Origin: Candidatus Caenarcanales bacterium
GTDB taxonomy: Bacteria; Cyanobacteriota; Vampirovibrionia; LMEP-6097
Reading direction: 5' to 3'
Length of the DNA: 18,285 bases
NCBI GenBank assembly: GCA_022447685.1
Contig: JAKVAO010000054.1
Span: forward strand, 1 to 18,285
Within the stretch, counting starts at the first letter, position 1. The number at the start of each line of letters is the position of its first letter. Shown here piece by piece: positions 1-7,900 of the stretch. The notes below the pieces were generated by a model. The model searched no databases, was not told where the DNA came from, and was given only the letters and a program-made list of their open reading frames with translations. The position numbers were made by a program, and so were the translations under genes.

Positions 1-108
1 ACAACTCTATTAAGTCATGAATACTGGCTATTGGCCAGACTTACATTCGTATTAGACGACTTTGCGGTTGCCCTGATCATTAGTTATAGAGGACAAGATA
101 AAAAATAA
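1..108 (+). CDS. C-terminal end of an unrecognised protein (partial)
   Basis: Frame 1 is open from the window edge to a TAA at 106-108 and gives the last 35 residues of a protein that begins outside the window. The tail reads LSHEYWLLARLTFVLDD and then a short hydrophobic stretch (FAVALIISY) before a basic end, RGQDKK. The hydrophobic stretch is too short and too broken by charges to call a membrane helix with confidence. I do not recognise the family. The sequence looks coding because it is compositionally protein-like and stops just before the next open frame. No terminator is visible after it, so it may be co-transcribed with the small gene downstream. Confidence 0.5.
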   Translation, partial: TTLLSHEYWLLARLTFVLDDFAVALIISYRGQDKK

Positions 109-172
109 CCCTAAGATAAAAAAGATAGATAAATTTACCAATGATTCATTCAACGAAAAAGTTAAAGAGAAA

Positions 173-466
173 ATGAATCAAGGTCATCAGAAAAAATCAT
201 GGGATTTAGACAAATTAGAATCATACACAATAGATAAAGAGGCAAACTATAGGACAGATAATAATGCTCAAGTCTTTGTCATTCCTATGAAAATAGATAT
301 TGATACAGGAAAACGAGAAAGATTAGACTATAGAGTTATTAAAGATGGAGATGAAATCAAATTAACTATAAACAGAAGCGAAAAAGGATTTATAACTCCA
401 AGTCCAGCTATCTACACTTTCTCCACCAAAGTAGAAAGATTCGGCAAAGAGAAAGATCAAGAGTAG
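173..466 (+). CDS. Small hypothetical protein, charged
   Basis: A 97-residue, highly charged protein with no signal peptide or membrane segment, probably cytoplasmic. The second half looks beta-rich (QVFVIPMKIDIDTGKRERLDY, then DEIKLTINRSEKG) and is Lys/Asp/Glu rich. I do not recognise the family. The start at ATG 173 has only a weak purine run upstream (AAAGAGA, very close). The same frame stays open upstream to a TGA at 74-76 and encodes a lysine-rich, protein-like stretch (for example KIDKFTNDSFNEKVKEK) but contains no ATG, GTG or TTG. Either the protein starts at 173, or a non-standard start such as ATA at 86 adds about 29 residues. It ends 19 bases before gatC and probably shares its transcript. 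Confidence 0.6.
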   Translation: MNQGHQKKSWDLDKLESYTIDKEANYRTDNNAQVFVIPMKIDIDTGKRERLDYRVIKDGDEIKLTINRSEKGFITPSPAIYTFSTKVERFGKEKDQE

Positions 467-468
467 GT

Positions 469-489
469 ATGATAAAATTCTCAGAATGA
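469..489 (+). other. Six-codon mini-ORF overlapping the gatC start
   Basis: ATG at 469 opens a six-codon frame (MIKFSE) whose TGA at 487-489 overlaps the gatC ATG at 486 as ATGA. It is preceded by GAGTAGG, while gatC itself has no Shine-Dalgarno-like sequence in the preceding 15 bases. Ribosomes finishing the mini-ORF, or the preceding gene, could restart at gatC by translational coupling. Chance is a serious alternative for a frame this short. Confidence 0.25.
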
Positions 490-794
490 ACATAAATAAG
501 GAACAAGTAAGGAAAATTGCTAATCTGGCTAAGCTTTCAGTTTCTGAAGATGAATTGGAATCTCACGCAGAGAATCTTAGTAAAATCCTAGAATACGTAG
601 AGACTTTGGAGAAACTCCCAACCAAAGGAGTTAAACCTATCACTGGTCCGCTTGACCTTAAGCATATTCTTAGAATCGATGAACACGAAGCAAGCTCATC
701 TAAACTTTTAGATTCTATTATCGAAAACTTCCCAGACAAGGAAGAAATACAGGAAGGAACAGGTATCAAAGTTCCTAAAATGATGGGTGCTTAA
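486..794 (+). CDS. gatC: Aspartyl/glutamyl-tRNA amidotransferase subunit C
   Basis: GatC is the small subunit of the GatCAB complex. That complex converts Glu-tRNA(Gln) and/or Asp-tRNA(Asn) to the correct amidated form, and GatC wraps around and stabilises the GatA-GatB interface. The 102-residue product has the family's usual length. It begins with the typical helical N-terminus (NKEQVRKIANLAKLSVSEDE), followed by a second helix containing KILEYVETLEKL, the GVKPITGP turn, and the conserved C-terminal segment around FPDKEEIQEG and IKVPKMMG. The start at 486 matches the family N-terminus although no ribosome binding site is visible. The stop TAA overlaps the pyrG ATG by one base (TAATG). gatA and gatB are not in the window, so the complex is encoded at scattered sites. 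Confidence 0.95.
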   Translation: MNINKEQVRKIANLAKLSVSEDELESHAENLSKILEYVETLEKLPTKGVKPITGPLDLKHILRIDEHEASSSKLLDSIIENFPDKEEIQEGTGIKVPKMMGA

Positions 795-2461
795 TGACTA
801 AATATATTTTTGTTACTGGTGGTGTTGTAAGTAGCCTTGGAAAAGGTATAGTATCAGCAAGCTTAGGTAGACTTCTTAAATCCAGAGGCTATAAAGTATC
901 TATTCAGAAACTTGACCCCTACCTAAACGTAGACCCAGGTACTATGTCACCTTATCAACACGGTGAAGTTTTTGTAACTGACGACGGCGCAGAGACAGAC
1001 CTTGACCTTGGTCACTATGAAAGATTTATAGATGAAAATCTTCAACAGTCTAATAGTGTTACCTCTGGGAAAATATACTCAGATGTTATCGCTAAAGAAA
1101 GACGCGGTGAATATCTAGGTGGAACTGTACAAATGGTTCCTCATGTAACCAATGAAATCAAAGACCGTATCAGAAAAGCTGCTGAAAAGAGTAATGCAGA
1201 CATACTTATAGTCGAAGTTGGTGGAACTGTAGGTGATATCGAAAGCTCGATCTTCTTAGAAGCTATACGTCAGTTCAAAAAAGACGCTGGGAAAAACAAT
1301 TCTATCTATATCCATGTAACTTTAGTGCCTAATATCAAAGTTACTAATGAATTAAAAACCAAGCCTACACAACACAGTGTAGAATTACTAAGATCCAAAG
1401 GTATACACCCAAATATCTTAGTTTTGAGAGCTGAGCAGGATATTCCAGAAAGCTTAAAAGAGAAACTGAGCTTATTTACTGATGTTCCTTACTCTAATAT
1501 CATTGAAAGCTCTGACTGTGAAAGCATCTATGAAGTTCCATTAATCTTGGAGCATCAAGGCTTAGCCAATAGAGTATTAGATGAACTAGATTTAGAGAAT
1601 ACTGAACCAAGTCTTAGTTCTTGGAAAAACACAGTATCGAAAATCAAAACCAATGCTGATCGCAAACTTAAAGTTGCATTAGTTGGTAAGTACGTTAAAC
1701 TTTCAGATGCATATATCTCTGTCATTGAGTCGCTGAGACACGCTTGTGCAGAATCTGGACATCAGTTCGATCTTCGTTTAGTACTATCTGACGATATTAA
1801 CAGCTTAGAAGATGCACAAAGAGAACTTGCAAACATCGATGCTATTTGTATTCCAGGTGGCTTCGGGGATAGAGGAATAGAAGGAAAACTTCTAGCTATT
1901 CAGTACGCTAGATCTAACGACGTACCACTTCTAGGTCTATGTCTGGGTTTACAATGTCTAGTTATTGAATACGCAAGAAATGTTCTGAATCTAGAGAATG
2001 CTAACAGTATTGAATTCAACACTAGAACCCCAGATCCAGTTATTCACCTCATGTCTGAACAAGAAGGTATAGAAGATAAAGGTGGCACTATGAGGCTTGG
2101 TTCTTACCCTTGCCTACTAGCTGAGTCTAGCAAAGCTTTACAAGCATACCAGGATTCAGAGCAAGTGGAAATGAATGAAGACAATCTGCCTATAATTCAA
2201 GAAAGACATAGACATAGATACGAATTCAATAATAAATATAAGAACATGCTCGATCAAGCTGGCTTGAAATTTTCAGGAACTTCTCCTGACGGGCTGCTTG
2301 TAGAAATCGTAGAAGTTAGTAATCATCCTTATATGCTTGCTTGTCAATTCCACCCAGAGTTTAAATCTAGACCAGATAGACCTCACCCATTATTCTTAGG
2401 TTTGATCAAAGCCGCTGCTAGAATAAAATCAGAAGTTTCTAGTACTAAAACCTCTGTATAA
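794..2461 (+). CDS. pyrG: CTP synthase (glutamine hydrolysing)
   Basis: This enzyme makes CTP from UTP, ATP and glutamine, the last step of de novo cytidine nucleotide synthesis in the cytoplasm. At 555 residues it has normal full length. The synthetase domain (about 1-267) shows the N-terminal nucleotide-binding motif TGGVVSSLGKGI (8-19), KLDPYLNVDPGTMSPYQHGE (39-58), DLGHYERF (71-78) and VEVGGTVGDIES (140-151). A linker leads to the class I glutamine amidotransferase domain (about 292-540). Its visible motifs are GGFGDRG (355-361), the nucleophile elbow GLCLGLQ with Cys383, RHRHRYEFN (471-479), and the His520/Glu522 pair in FHPEF. All expected catalytic residues are present. The gene starts on the last base of the gatC stop and is probably translationally coupled to it. 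It converges on the giant gene downstream with only 53 bases between them and no obvious intrinsic terminator. Confidence 0.98.
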   Translation: MTKYIFVTGGVVSSLGKGIVSASLGRLLKSRGYKVSIQKLDPYLNVDPGTMSPYQHGEVFVTDDGAETDLDLGHYERFIDENLQQSNSVTSGKIYSDVIAKERRGEYLGGTVQMVPHVTNEIKDRIRKAAEKSNADILIVEVGGTVGDIESSIFLEAIRQFKKDAGKNNSIYIHVTLVPNIKVTNELKTKPTQHSVELLRSKGIHPNILVLRAEQDIPESLKEKLSLFTDVPYSNIIESSDCESIYEVPLILEHQGLANRVLDELDLENTEPSLSSWKNTVSKIKTNADRKLKVALVGKYVKLSDAYISVIESLRHACAESGHQFDLRLVLSDDINSLEDAQRELANIDAICIPGGFGDRGIEGKLLAIQYARSNDVPLLGLCLGLQCLVIEYARNVLNLENANSIEFNTRTPDPVIHLMSEQEGIEDKGGTMRLGSYPCLLAESSKALQAYQDSEQVEMNEDNLPIIQERHRHRYEFNNKYKNMLDQAGLKFSGTSPDGLLVEIVEVSNHPYMLACQFHPEFKSRPDRPHPLFLGLIKAAARIKSEVSSTKTSV

Positions 2462-2514
2462 ATATACTTTCATATTTTAAGGACATGCTGAAAATTCCAA
2501 TTCGTGGCTTTCAA

Positions 2515-5500
2515 TTAGCTGTAGCGGGATTCATCGTTTAAATACTGCTCCCATTCCCACTTACTTTGTTCAAACATTTGTAAAACAAACATAATCAGCA
2601 GAAGCTCTTGAACACTTTTACCACCAATACTCTCATCACGCACATCTGTAGAACTATCATTAATCACATCAGTTAATGAATACTGACTCTTGTCAACAAC
2701 TCCTGTTTGGTCTACATTTTCAGGGTCCATTATTTCATCCAACTCATCTTTACGATTAGTTGCCATTAATCTTGCGACGCTATCCGGACTGTTACCATTG
2801 CTATAACTTGACTGTAAAGATGAATGTCCTGGGACTCTAACACTAGGTCTATTAATTGGTGAGTGCTCATCTAGAGCAGCATCAACCATTTCATCACTTG
2901 GAGCTTCACCACCTACTAATAAATTAATAATCATTGTATCTATCATTTGCTCTGTAGCAGTGTTACCAACGAAATTTGCGTTTTGCTTATCAATGAGTAA
3001 AGCTTCTACATCTTCAAAGATCTTCTGATATTCAGGTTCTAATGGAAGTCCATCAACTGAAAGAGGACTTTTAAATGGATATCCATCGGTAAGAGTATTG
3101 GAGTTATCAGTACTATTAAATATCTCTGTTGTAAAAATATCTATCGCAGAACCATCACCAAAATCAGGCAGTGATCCCTCTGCTAAAGATTCAACAAAAT
3201 CATTTATAGTTACATTGAAATTATCAATATTATTAGCCTCCTCAAGATTGAATTCCATATTAGTCTTAATATCACCTATGAAAGAATCCATTGAGCTTAC
3301 TGAGCCATAGTTTTCTATGGAGCCATCAATAAAATGATTCAATAAATTAATATCAGCTTCCAAAGCATCTTTCCCAGAAAGAGTTCCAACAGCTATTTTA
3401 GAAATTGCATTATCACCAAGCCATTGATCTAAAGCATTTTTCTGATCAGTATCGCTGCTGTCTTCAATTGTTTCATAAACATTATCTAAAGCTGTTAGAA
3501 AATCTTTATAGTCAGTTACAGAGTAAGCAGCAAAATTTGGTGGAATTGCTATACCTTGATTACTAAGTTCATTATTAATATCAATTGTCCCAGTTGGGAG
3601 AGTTGAAAAATTAGAGGCATAACCTTTACCAGTAGAGGCTGCTACACCATTATGATCTAATATTAATCTTTCATCTAAAATCTGCAGTAAACCTGCTTCA
3701 TAATTACCATCACCAGCAACCTGAGAATCTATTTGGGTCAAAAGATGCAAGGACGAATATGTATCAGACTCTGGATCATTCTTAGGTTTTTTTAATTGTG
3801 AATCAAAGCTATTAGATAAACCATTTAAATTATCAGTAATAGCCTTAAACTGCTCTGTAACATTATTAATAGTATCAGCACTTGCGACAATATCAGCGTC
3901 TCTGTAAGGGATACCAGTTAATTGATTCATAAGCGTTTGATTAGATGTTGCTGCATCGTTATCTAAATCAAATTTATTAACCGTATTAAAACCATGAAAA
4001 GTTGGATAAGTTCCATTATCGACACCACCTGCTAGTACATAGAATAATTCTTGGAAGTGTTGCATTTTTTTAATGTAATCTTTCCTATTTTCAACAGTAT
4101 CATTAGCAGGGTTAGAAAGCATCTGATTCTTCAAACCAAGAATAGAATCTGGATCACTTGGATCGCCTAAAATTTCTGAAAGAGTATATGAATCAAATTC
4201 AGAATCTTTAAAGTCATAATTAAAATTAATAGGATTATAGTCTTGATCCGCTAGATCATCTACAAAGCTCAAAGGAAGAGATGGTATATTATACGCACCA
4301 TCATATAAATCTGCATAAATACTGTCACCGACTGTTGTAAAATCATCTTCATCTATCCCTCCGATTTCACCGTCTAACATATCTGCAAACAAAGTCTCTC
4401 TAGCTGCTATGACATCTGCCGTCGGAGGAGGGGATCCACTATTAATTAACTGTTGAAACTCAATATCAGTAGCAGCCCCAAAATTAATAGAATCCAAATC
4501 TGCCTCTAGGAGAGCTTTAAGCATTGGATCATCGCTAGCATCAACAAGAGCATCACCTGGATCATAGTCACCAGCATCAATTGCATTTTGAATTTCACTT
4601 TGAAGATCATCTCTGAAATCTATCATATCTTCAACTAGAGTCTTTTCAAAAATTATAGGTGGGAAGTTAGGATCACTGTAAATAGTTGAACCATTTACTA
4701 AATCTTCTAAATTAATACCACCAATGGTTCCTGCTTCTAGTTCTGTAAAAAAGTTTTGCTGATCTACACTTAATGCATCTTTTTTATAATAGGTCCTATC
4801 ACTAAAGAAATCCAAATCAGCTTCCATTAAAGCTCTATAAACAGGGTCATCCATTGCATCTATAGATGCATCACCATTAGTATCAGTTGGGTTATATTGA
4901 CCAGAGTCAATTGCAGCTTGAATTTTGGTTCCTAGCTCATCTCTAAGATTAATGAGACTAGATGACAAGTCAGCATCCATATAAGCCATTTCATACTCAG
5001 GCTTATTAGTTTCATTCATAAAATTAATTAAAGTCTCTTGCATTGGATCAAATATTTCTTGCTCCATAGCATCAATAGTTGCTTGTATATTAGTTGGAGC
5101 AACAAAGTTATTGAAAATCTCAAGAACATTATTCAAATATTGTTGTGTCTCATCAGAACCAGAAATTTCAACAGCACTCAAATTTATTTCACCAGTGCCA
5201 TCACCGTTAGATCTAATATCATTAGCATCAACAAGCATATCGCCATTGGTATCAACTGTTCCAACTGAGATTCCAGCAATATTATTATCAGAAACTACTT
5301 GATTAACTTTATCTACAAGTATCTGCCCAACTTGACCTATTAATAAAGCGCTAGATGAAGGTGAAACCAAAGGCTTCGGAATGCCATCATCTTCCGGCAT
5401 AGTCCCATCAGCTCTAGGACCTGGAAGCTCACGGTAAAGTTCACGTGCATTAATTTTATTTGCTTCAGCTTGTTGAGCTGCATATAATTTTTCATGAGGT

Positions 5501-7848
5501 TTTTCTTGAGTAAATTTCACCTGAGTAGAGAACATATTTACCAGAAAACTCATTTGGTCTAATTCACTAGAAAGAGTATTAGTATCTTCATGACTATCAA
5601 GAAAAATTCTTACAAGATTTGAATCACCACCCTCAGCCTCAAAATTATACGAAACACCATTCTCAGGATCATTGATAAGACTTGGATCGCCGTCTCTTGG
5701 TCTGATAGCATCATCACCAATCCCCCTCTCTAATTGCTCCACTCTAGGTTCAATCTGAGTTAATATATCCTGCAACTGTTCATACATAAGAATAGCCTTA
5801 GCCTCAGCTTCACTATTATCACCAACAACGAAAGTCCCAAAAATACTATCAACTGAAGTAGCAGCGTAACCTGCATCAGCGAAGCTAGGATCACCATCTA
5901 AAGGAACTTCACCAAATTTCTTACCAAGTTCATTAGAAAGAATCGTAAAATATTCTTCAAAGTCTCGCAAATCCATTACAGGGAAACCAGTCGGCAGACG
6001 GGCTTCAACAGGATCAAAGCTTGTTTCTACATAATTAGGGTCTGAGATATCAGTTATAGTACTATAGATTGCAGGTTCATACTGTTCTTTTTTATTCTCC
6101 CAATTATCTGGGAAATAGTTTGGACCATAGTCTTCAACACGAACTGCAGTTTGATTGAACAAATCAAGCATTAATTGATTATCTGCGGAACCATCTATCC
6201 CTCTAGTTAAAAGATTTCTAGTCTGATTTGTTATATCATTAGAAGCATCAGAGATACTCTGAAACAAAGTTTCATCCAATGCACTATTATCACCAGGAGC
6301 AGTATTTAACTTACCTGTAAACAAATCGACTAAAGTTCTATTATCCTCGATATATTTAGGGGATCTAATATCAAAGTTCTCTAAAAACATGTCAGTCAAT
6401 TGTGAAAATTGATCTGTACCTCGTAAATGACCAACATTAGCAGATTCCCATGCTAGAAATGAATTGAGGTCAACGTCAACATTATCTTCACCAAGATCTG
6501 TTAAGAAAGGATTAGTACTTGGATCATTGTCCTGAATGACATTATGCATTTGTATATTTTTAGTAGCTATACCACTGCTACTTGCAAAAGAGCTCTCCAT
6601 AGAAGCGAACATTAGGCTTTGAGCATAATATTTAGTAATTTCTTCTCTTTCAGAACTATAAGCTGGGTTATCCCAATCATTAAGAACGTCATTTGCTGTT
6701 GTAAGATCTAAAGAACTATTGTCAGCAATGATTTCAGAGAGATCTCTTGGATCTGAGTCAAAGTCTATAGGTCCTATTACATTACCAACTCCATCTGATT
6801 CATACAATGTAAAATCAGGCATATCTTCTCTAGACTCTCTATCAGCTGGATCAGCATCATACCATTCTCTAGTTGCTAAAATATATAAAGCAGCTTGCTG
6901 GTCTAAAGATTCCTTAGCTGCAGTCATAGTCTGCATGTTAGCAGCTCGAGTTCTCTCTTCCAATGTTCCACCAGTAGAACTAATATCAACACTTTCTGTT
7001 GCAGTTAAAGTGATCGCAAGCATTCCATACATAACTTCATCATCAGTTAATGAGCCATCATTCCATAGATTACTTGTAAAATCTAGACGCTGATCAGGAT
7101 CAATTGCAGGATCATTCTTAGCAAAGGTTCTAGTAATTTTACCTTCTAAAAAATAGCTTTCTTGAGCTGCAAGATTATTATGAACTCCAGCTTCAATACT
7201 GTCATTATAGAAATTATCACCATCATCTATTAGCTGTTCAATACCGTTAAAGTCAACAGTTACATCAGGTGTACCTACTATGTTCTCCAAACTACTAGCT
7301 GGACCTCCATCCGTTGCATCATTAAGAAGACCAAATATACTGGTATCTATTTGTGAAAAGAAGTCATTTAAATTCGTCTGAGTATTATCAAAAAGTGAGT
7401 CAGAGTCAGGCTTATCGTATAGGTTCTCATATCGAGTAGCACCAGAGTAAAAAGAAGCACCTGAGACTTGTCCCATACTGGATTCTATTTGGTCATTAAC
7501 GATCTCTCTAATTTTATTACTTAAAGAGTCGTCAACATTAGTATCCTCTATTTTTTCTAAAATTATTTCACTAATATCTCTTAGCCTCTCACCGGAGGAC
7601 TGGAAATAATAATTCGTGCCTTGATCCCAAAAATGTTCAGGATTACTCTGCACATTACTAAAAGCTAGGTTTTCAACTATAGTAAGGTCATCTATAGTCC
7701 CATCTTCCCTAATTATATTTACATCTTTTCCTACTTCAGAGGAAAAATAACCGTCAAAAACTGAAATAAGATCAGTAGTCTGCTTATCTAAATTATTTAA
7801 TGTAGCTGAGACCAAGTCTTTCACTTCAAAATTAGGATTACTAGACAT
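2515..7848 (-). CDS. Giant cysteine-free modular protein, paralogue 2 (1777 aa)
   Basis: I do not recognise a family. The 1777-residue protein is clearly homologous along its length to the 2456-residue product just upstream. Shared blocks include FWDQGTNYYFQSSGERLR (73-90), a block near 473-512 with TDMFLENFDIRS and EDNRTLVDLFTG, MDLRDFEEYF, RADGTMPEDDGIP followed by LLIGQVGQILVDKVNQ, AVGTLSGKDALEADIN (about 1482-1500), and the C-terminal helix ELLLIMFVLQMFEQSKW just before the end. It is acidic and rich in Asp, Asn, Ser and Thr. By my reading it has no cysteine, no signal peptide and no transmembrane helix other than possibly that short C-terminal hydrophobic run. Two dockerin/EF-hand-like loops lie at 866-877 and 989-1000, and two copies of an internal module lie at about 960-1061 and 1070-1200. 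It starts 52 bases after the upstream gene with no clear Shine-Dalgarno sequence, so it may depend on coupling or use a weak site. It is last in the minus-strand unit. An exported surface or axial protein is possible but unproven. Confidence 0.9.
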   Translation of the reverse strand: MSSNPNFEVKDLVSATLNNLDKQTTDLISVFDGYFSSEVGKDVNIIREDGTIDDLTIVENLAFSNVQSNPEHFWDQGTNYYFQSSGERLRDISEIILEKIEDTNVDDSLSNKIREIVNDQIESSMGQVSGASFYSGATRYENLYDKPDSDSLFDNTQTNLNDFFSQIDTSIFGLLNDATDGGPASSLENIVGTPDVTVDFNGIEQLIDDGDNFYNDSIEAGVHNNLAAQESYFLEGKITRTFAKNDPAIDPDQRLDFTSNLWNDGSLTDDEVMYGMLAITLTATESVDISSTGGTLEERTRAANMQTMTAAKESLDQQAALYILATREWYDADPADRESREDMPDFTLYESDGVGNVIGPIDFDSDPRDLSEIIADNSSLDLTTANDVLNDWDNPAYSSEREEITKYYAQSLMFASMESSFASSSGIATKNIQMHNVIQDNDPSTNPFLTDLGEDNVDVDLNSFLAWESANVGHLRGTDQFSQLTDMFLENFDIRSPKYIEDNRTLVDLFTGKLNTAPGDNSALDETLFQSISDASNDITNQTRNLLTRGIDGSADNQLMLDLFNQTAVRVEDYGPNYFPDNWENKKEQYEPAIYSTITDISDPNYVETSFDPVEARLPTGFPVMDLRDFEEYFTILSNELGKKFGEVPLDGDPSFADAGYAATSVDSIFGTFVVGDNSEAEAKAILMYEQLQDILTQIEPRVEQLERGIGDDAIRPRDGDPSLINDPENGVSYNFEAEGGDSNLVRIFLDSHEDTNTLSSELDQMSFLVNMFSTQVKFTQEKPHEKLYAAQQAEANKINARELYRELPGPRADGTMPEDDGIPKPLVSPSSSALLIGQVGQILVDKVNQVVSDNNIAGISVGTVDTNGDMLVDANDIRSNGDGTGEINLSAVEISGSDETQQYLNNVLEIFNNFVAPTNIQATIDAMEQEIFDPMQETLINFMNETNKPEYEMAYMDADLSSSLINLRDELGTKIQAAIDSGQYNPTDTNGDASIDAMDDPVYRALMEADLDFFSDRTYYKKDALSVDQQNFFTELEAGTIGGINLEDLVNGSTIYSDPNFPPIIFEKTLVEDMIDFRDDLQSEIQNAIDAGDYDPGDALVDASDDPMLKALLEADLDSINFGAATDIEFQQLINSGSPPPTADVIAARETLFADMLDGEIGGIDEDDFTTVGDSIYADLYDGAYNIPSLPLSFVDDLADQDYNPINFNYDFKDSEFDSYTLSEILGDPSDPDSILGLKNQMLSNPANDTVENRKDYIKKMQHFQELFYVLAGGVDNGTYPTFHGFNTVNKFDLDNDAATSNQTLMNQLTGIPYRDADIVASADTINNVTEQFKAITDNLNGLSNSFDSQLKKPKNDPESDTYSSLHLLTQIDSQVAGDGNYEAGLLQILDERLILDHNGVAASTGKGYASNFSTLPTGTIDINNELSNQGIAIPPNFAAYSVTDYKDFLTALDNVYETIEDSSDTDQKNALDQWLGDNAISKIAVGTLSGKDALEADINLLNHFIDGSIENYGSVSSMDSFIGDIKTNMEFNLEEANNIDNFNVTINDFVESLAEGSLPDFGDGSAIDIFTTEIFNSTDNSNTLTDGYPFKSPLSVDGLPLEPEYQKIFEDVEALLIDKQNANFVGNTATEQMIDTMIINLLVGGEAPSDEMVDAALDEHSPINRPSVRVPGHSSLQSSYSNGNSPDSVARLMATNRKDELDEIMDPENVDQTGVVDKSQYSLTDVINDSSTDVRDESIGGKSVQELLLIMFVLQMFEQSKWEWEQYLNDESRYS
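4250..4971 (-). repeat. Two copies of an internal protein module in giant paralogue 2
   Basis: Two adjacent segments of the encoded protein match each other: about residues 960-1061 and 1070-1200. Both begin with a helix of the type LRDELGTKIQAAIDSGQY / FRDDLQSEIQNAIDAGDY. A loop and a DDP motif (DDPVYRALMEADLD / DDPMLKALLEADLD) follow, and the copies end near GTIGGINLEDL / GEIGGIDEDDF. The second copy finishes with NIPSLPLSF, a signature also seen at the module ends in the larger paralogue. The copies are diverged at the DNA level, so this is an old protein-level duplication, not a recent tandem repeat. Confidence 0.75.
4849..4884 (-). other. EF-hand/dockerin-like Asp loop (DTNGDASIDAMD)
   Basis: Residues 989-1000 of the 1777-residue protein fit D-x-N-x-D-x-x-I-x-x-x-D, with acidic residues or Asn at loop positions 1, 3, 5 and 12 as in calcium-binding EF-hand and dockerin loops. 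Position 6 is Ala instead of the usual Gly. It sits in the first internal module. The equivalent place in the second module (DPGDALVDASDD) is shortened and degenerate. Calcium binding is inferred only from the pattern. Confidence 0.5.
5218..5253 (-). other. EF-hand/dockerin-like Asp loop (DTNGDMLVDAND)
   Basis: Residues 866-877 of the 1777-residue protein have Asp/Asn at loop positions 1, 3, 5 and 12 and a hydrophobic residue at 8, followed shortly by a second Asp/Asn/Gly run (SNGDGTGE). The aligned place in the larger paralogue reads SDTSNNRLDALG, where most ligands are gone. Calcium binding here would therefore be specific to this copy. Confidence 0.5.
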
Positions 7849-7900
7849 TATATTTAATAAATCCAGATTTTGGTTAGGCTTCGGTTAAGTTATTATCAAT

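Noticed and set aside
563..769. Minus-strand open frame antisense to gatC
   Set aside because: GatC on the plus strand is a clear family match and the antisense product resembles nothing.
2462..2514. Possible bidirectional terminator between pyrG and the giant gene
   Set aside because: The best pairing (GCTGAAA with TTTCAATTAGC) needs a bulge, has a long loop and no T-tract; I would not call it.
4250..4971. CRISPR or recent tandem DNA repeat in the giant genes
   Set aside because: The repeats are only visible at protein level; the DNA copies are diverged and there is no regular repeat-spacer pattern.
6719..7093. Plus-strand open frame of 124 codons inside the smaller giant gene
   Set aside because: It lies wholly antisense to a long conserved coding frame, has no ribosome binding site, and its Ser/Leu-rich translation is what an antisense reading of Asp/Ser-rich codons gives. 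The same holds for the other short frames inside the giants.
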